Positions 63,860-64,000 of a stretch of DNA of 64,000 nt are shown piece by piece. A program made the translations under genes and the position numbers. How positions within the stretch are numbered: the first letter of the stretch is position 1; each line of letters starts with the position of its first letter. A model generated the notes under the pieces. The model did not search any database, was not told the origin of the DNA, and saw nothing but the letters and a program-made list of their open reading frames with translations. The stretch lies in NCBI GenBank assembly GCA_019316985.1, contig CP079215.1, forward strand, positions 3,534,001 to 3,598,000, written 5' to 3'. The DNA is from Paraniabella defluvii. Lineage in GTDB: Bacteria > Bacteroidota > Bacteroidia > Chitinophagales > Chitinophagaceae.

Positions 63860-64000
63860 TCAGCCGATACCGAGCATACTGGTGAGCTCTCTTGCAGCTG
63901 CTCCTCCCGCCCGGTTGGCGCCAATGGTTGAGGCTGAGGGACCATAGCCAACCAGGTGGATACGGGGTTCTTTTACTACCATAGTAGCCAGCCGGCCTCC
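63860..64000 (-). CDS. C-terminus of a flavoprotein oxidoreductase/monooxygenase (truncated by window edge)
   Basis: On the minus strand a frame enters from the right edge and ends at a TGA at 63860-63862. It reads RLATMVVKEPRIHLVGYGPS and continues ASTIGANRAGGAAARELTSM. The VGYGPSASTIGANRAGR-type ending is characteristic of the C-terminus of NAD(P)/FAD-binding proteins of the flavin monooxygenase-like family. Only about 46 residues are visible, so substrate and full architecture cannot be told. It is convergent with the hybrid kinase gene. Confidence 0.65.
   Translation of the reverse strand, partial: GGRLATMVVKEPRIHLVGYGPSASTIGANRAGGAAARELTSMLGIG

Noticed and set aside
1..64000. CRISPR arrays, tRNA/rRNA genes, insertion sequences, prophage
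   Set aside because: No repeat-spacer pattern, tRNA-like fold, transposase or phage protein was recognised on either strand; tRNAs were checked by eye only.

Overview
The window comes from a Bacteroidota chromosome, most likely Chitinophagaceae or a close relative. This rests on the SusC/SusD pair, a hybrid two-component system (HTCS) sensor with AraC output, an ECF sigma/FecR/TonB-receptor trio, TAnnTTTG-type promoter boxes, few Shine-Dalgarno sequences and moderate GC. No rRNA, tRNA, transposase, phage gene or CRISPR array was seen. Most genes longer than about 600 bp are interrupted by single-base indels, largely shortened homopolymers, and these even fall in universally conserved motifs such as DnaK's GGGTF. 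I read this as sequencing error, not gene decay. Broken reading frames are therefore merged into one feature per gene, with approximate break positions given.

Layout. (1) 0.6-6.6 kb: a five-gene operon (APC-type ethanolamine permease, glutamine-synthetase-like ligase, Fe-dependent alcohol dehydrogenase, class I amidotransferase-type gamma-glutamyl hydrolase, aldehyde dehydrogenase). It is best explained as ethanolamine catabolism through gamma-glutamylated intermediates, without ethanolamine ammonia-lyase or a microcompartment. (2) 6.6-9.1 kb: short-chain dehydrogenase, darcynin-like protein, Crp/Fnr regulator, META-domain lipoprotein. (3) 9.4-18.5 kb: ECF sigma factor, FecR, FecA-like TonB receptor, then a histidine phosphatase, a secreted sugar isomerase-like protein and a GH3 glycosidase. 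(4) 19.9-39.1 kb: a fructan (probably levan) utilisation locus. On the minus strand it runs MFS sugar transporter, PfkB fructokinase, SusC, SusD, DUF4960-like lipoprotein, four GH32-superfamily proteins and an embedded thioredoxin-like protein. A divergent HTCS with a periplasmic sugar-binding-type sensor lies at its head.

(5) 39.2-42.9 kb: FdhD, a small DUF7009-like protein and an FdhF/YdeP molybdoenzyme. (6) 43-45.9 kb: bestrophin-like channel, DyP-type peroxidase, VOC protein, short LETM1-like protein. (7) 45.9-49.7 kb: a chaperone locus with CbpM-like and CbpA/DnaJ-like genes divergent from dnaK. (8) 49.9-55.7 kb: AraC regulator, PAS histidine kinase, response regulator, several small unknown ORFs and a NYN-domain protein. 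(9) 55.9-60.0 kb: a YaiO-type outer-membrane barrel gene convergent with a response regulator/HEAT-repeat membrane protein/GT2 synthase operon, probably an envelope polysaccharide system. (10) 60.2-63.8 kb: an RsbQ-like alpha/beta hydrolase directly followed by a PAS hybrid histidine kinase with two receivers and an HPt domain. The window ends in the C-terminus of a flavoprotein.

The candidates that look most like under-described systems are the glutamylation-type ethanolamine operon, the RsbQ/hybrid-kinase pair and the YaiO/GT2/HEAT/receiver cluster. Functions come from motif recognition and gene context; no database search was run.
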